Positions 62,843 through 64,000 of a stretch of 64,000 nucleotides of DNA are shown piece by piece; positions within the stretch are counted from its first letter, which is position 1, and every line of letters starts with the position of its first letter. The stretch lies in contig NZ_FLKP01000002.1 in the NCBI RefSeq assembly GCF_900087015.1, positions 372,001 through 436,000 on the forward strand. Reading direction: 5' to 3'. Below the pieces are notes generated by a model. That model made no database searches. It saw only the letters and a list, made by a program, of their open reading frames with translations, and was not told the DNA's origin. The translations under genes were made by a program, and so were the position numbers. This stretch comes from Christensenella timonensis. GTDB lineage: Bacteria; Bacillota; Clostridia; Christensenellales; Christensenellaceae.

Positions 62843-64000
62843 TTATTTCACAACGATATTTACAATACGCCCGGGCACGACGATGAATTTCACGATTTCC
62901 TTGCCTTCCCAGAGATTTGCAAATCTGCTGCGCACAAACGCTTCGGTTTCTTCCTTGGAAGCGTCCGAAGAAATATCAAATTTTGCGCGAACCTTGCCGT
63001 TCACCTGGATCGCCATGTTGACGGTCGAGCGCACGAGAGCGCTTTCGTCGCACACAGGGTAATCCTGGTTGAAAATGGAATATCCGCCGCCCAAACGTTC
63101 CCACATCTCTTCTGAGAAATGCGGCGCGACCGGGGCAAGCAGCAGGCACAGCTTTTGTGCAGCGTCCTTTGCAAAAACGCTGTCCGGCTGTGCGTCTATA
63201 TATTTGTAAAATGCGTTCACCAGCTCCATGATACGCGCGACCGCCGTATTGAACGAGAAGATCGGGTAGTCGTGCGTCACGTTCTTGATGGCGTAATGCA
63301 GCTGGTAGTTTAAATCTGCATCCACCTTGCCGCTTCCTCCCTCAAGCTTTGCGACCGCGCCGACAAGACGCTCCACACGTTCCAAAAAGCGGTTGATGGC
63401 CTTGATGCCGTCGTCGTTCCACGGGCCGCCTTCTACATAATTAAAACCGAACGCAAGGTACATGCGCAACGTATCCGACCCGTATTTTTTGATCAGGTCG
63501 TCGGGGGAAATCACGTTTCCACGGCTCTTGCTCATCTTTTCGCCGTCCGGCCCCAAAATCGTCCCTTGGTGCACAAGCGACATAAACGGCTCGTCAAAGC
63601 CGATATAACCCATGTCGTGGAAAGCTTTGGTAAAAAACCGCGCGTACAGCAGGTGCATGACCGCATGCTCCGCGCCGCCGATGTATTTATCCACAGGCAG
63701 CATCTCGTCGACGATCTTTTTGTTCCACGCCTCCTCGCTGTTTTTGTTGTCGGGATAGCGCAGGTAATACCACGACGAACATACGAACGTATCCATCGTA
63801 TCCACGTCGCGCTTGGCTTTCCCGCCGCAAATAGGGCAGGTCGTGTTGACAAAATCTTCTTTCTTCGCCAGCGGGGACGTACCGTCGGGCGTGAAGTTTA
63901 CGTCGTACGGAAGCTCGACCGGAAGCTGATCTTCAGGAACGGGCACTTCGCCGCATTTGTCGCAATACACCATGGGGATGGGCGCGCCCCAATAACGCTG
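62843..64000 (-). CDS. leuS: Leucine-tRNA ligase, C-terminal part (5' end outside window)
   Basis: About 386 residues visible. The frame runs to the window end; it starts with QRYWGAPIPMVYCDKCGE. KMSKSRGNVISPDDLIKKYG is the KMSKS loop, and NYVEGGPWNDDGI follows. A zinc-binding Cys motif CPICGGK is present; this is the bacterial LeuS form. The HIGH motif lies outside the window. The C-terminus is complete and ends 28 bases before the lipoprotein start. Confidence 0.96.
   Translation of the reverse strand, partial: QRYWGAPIPMVYCDKCGEVPVPEDQLPVELPYDVNFTPDGTSPLAKKEDFVNTTCPICGGKAKRDVDTMDTFVCSSWYYLRYPDNKNSEEAWNKKIVDEMLPVDKYIGGAEHAVMHLLYARFFTKAFHDMGYIGFDEPFMSLVHQGTILGPDGEKMSKSRGNVISPDDLIKKYGSDTLRMYLAFGFNYVEGGPWNDDGIKAINRFLERVERLVGAVAKLEGGSGKVDADLNYQLHYAIKNVTHDYPIFSFNTAVARIMELVNAFYKYIDAQPDSVFAKDAAQKLCLLLAPVAPHFSEEMWERLGGGYSIFNQDYPVCDESALVRSTVNMAIQVNGKVRAKFDISSDASKEETEAFVRSRFANLWEGKEIVKFIVVPGRIVNIVVK

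Overview
The window is a chromosomal replication-origin region of a low-to-mid GC Gram-positive bacterium. The marker order is gyrA-gyrB-remB-recF-dnaN-dnaA-(oriC)-rpmH-rnpA-yidD-yidC-jag-mnmE-mnmG-rsmG-parA-parB, which is the Firmicutes pattern. The start codons, AGGAGG-type ribosome binding sites, sigma-A promoters, DUF5711, YtrA-type GntR and BlaI/M56 proteins, and the NusG-II/Gx/ApbE cluster all point to class Clostridia. My best guess from the overall feel of the genes is a Christensenellales-like gut anaerobe; no sequence search was possible.

Layout. Positions 1-8.4 kb: the tail of an iron-dependent alcohol dehydrogenase, a PAS-GGDEF-EAL protein, and a six-gene minus-strand cluster (queT, LOG, membrane protein, ACT, UPF0210, pepF). 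8.5-12.6 kb: small metabolic and membrane genes, two tRNA-Ser genes and a lipoprotein. 12.7-21.4 kb (minus): gyrA, gyrB, remB, recF, dnaN, dnaA. DnaA boxes lie on both sides of dnaA, so the origin looks bipartite. 21.7-32.5 kb (plus): a frameshifted DUF975 membrane gene, then rpmH to parB, with two perfect parS sites (in mnmG and just after a GNAT gene). Genes point away from the origin on both sides, so most are co-directional with replication.

32.5-40.4 kb: a DUF2971 protein, a BlaI/M56 pair with an obvious operator, a YtrA-like GntR-ABC operon, CvpA and DUF5711. The BlaI and YtrA modules sit together and may form an envelope-stress region. 40.6-46.9 kb: dapF, CCA-adding enzyme, alpha/beta hydrolase, the DnaD and DnaI-like helicase-loading pair, and a CDGSH iron-sulfur protein. 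46.9-53.3 kb: a MerR-CMD pair with a near-leaderless 19-bp-spacer promoter, paaK-ACT, a SorC regulator, a Cys-rich mini-protein, an MBL hydrolase, and a YhbD-like regulator coupled to a bactofilin under twin palindromic operators.

53.4-64 kb: uppP, ychF, an M23 endopeptidase lipoprotein, a compact minus-strand unit (27-aa membrane peptide, ApbE, NusG domain II, Gx transporter) that resembles flavin/quinone electron-transfer accessory loci, argS-serS, a lipoprotein, and the 3' part of leuS. No insertion sequence, prophage or CRISPR array was seen. The best candidates for something under-described are the YhbD-bactofilin switch, the Cys-rich insert in PepF, the G8 tract in the origin-proximal DUF975 gene, the M56 protein with a GGADGPT segment, and the micro-ORF ahead of apbE.
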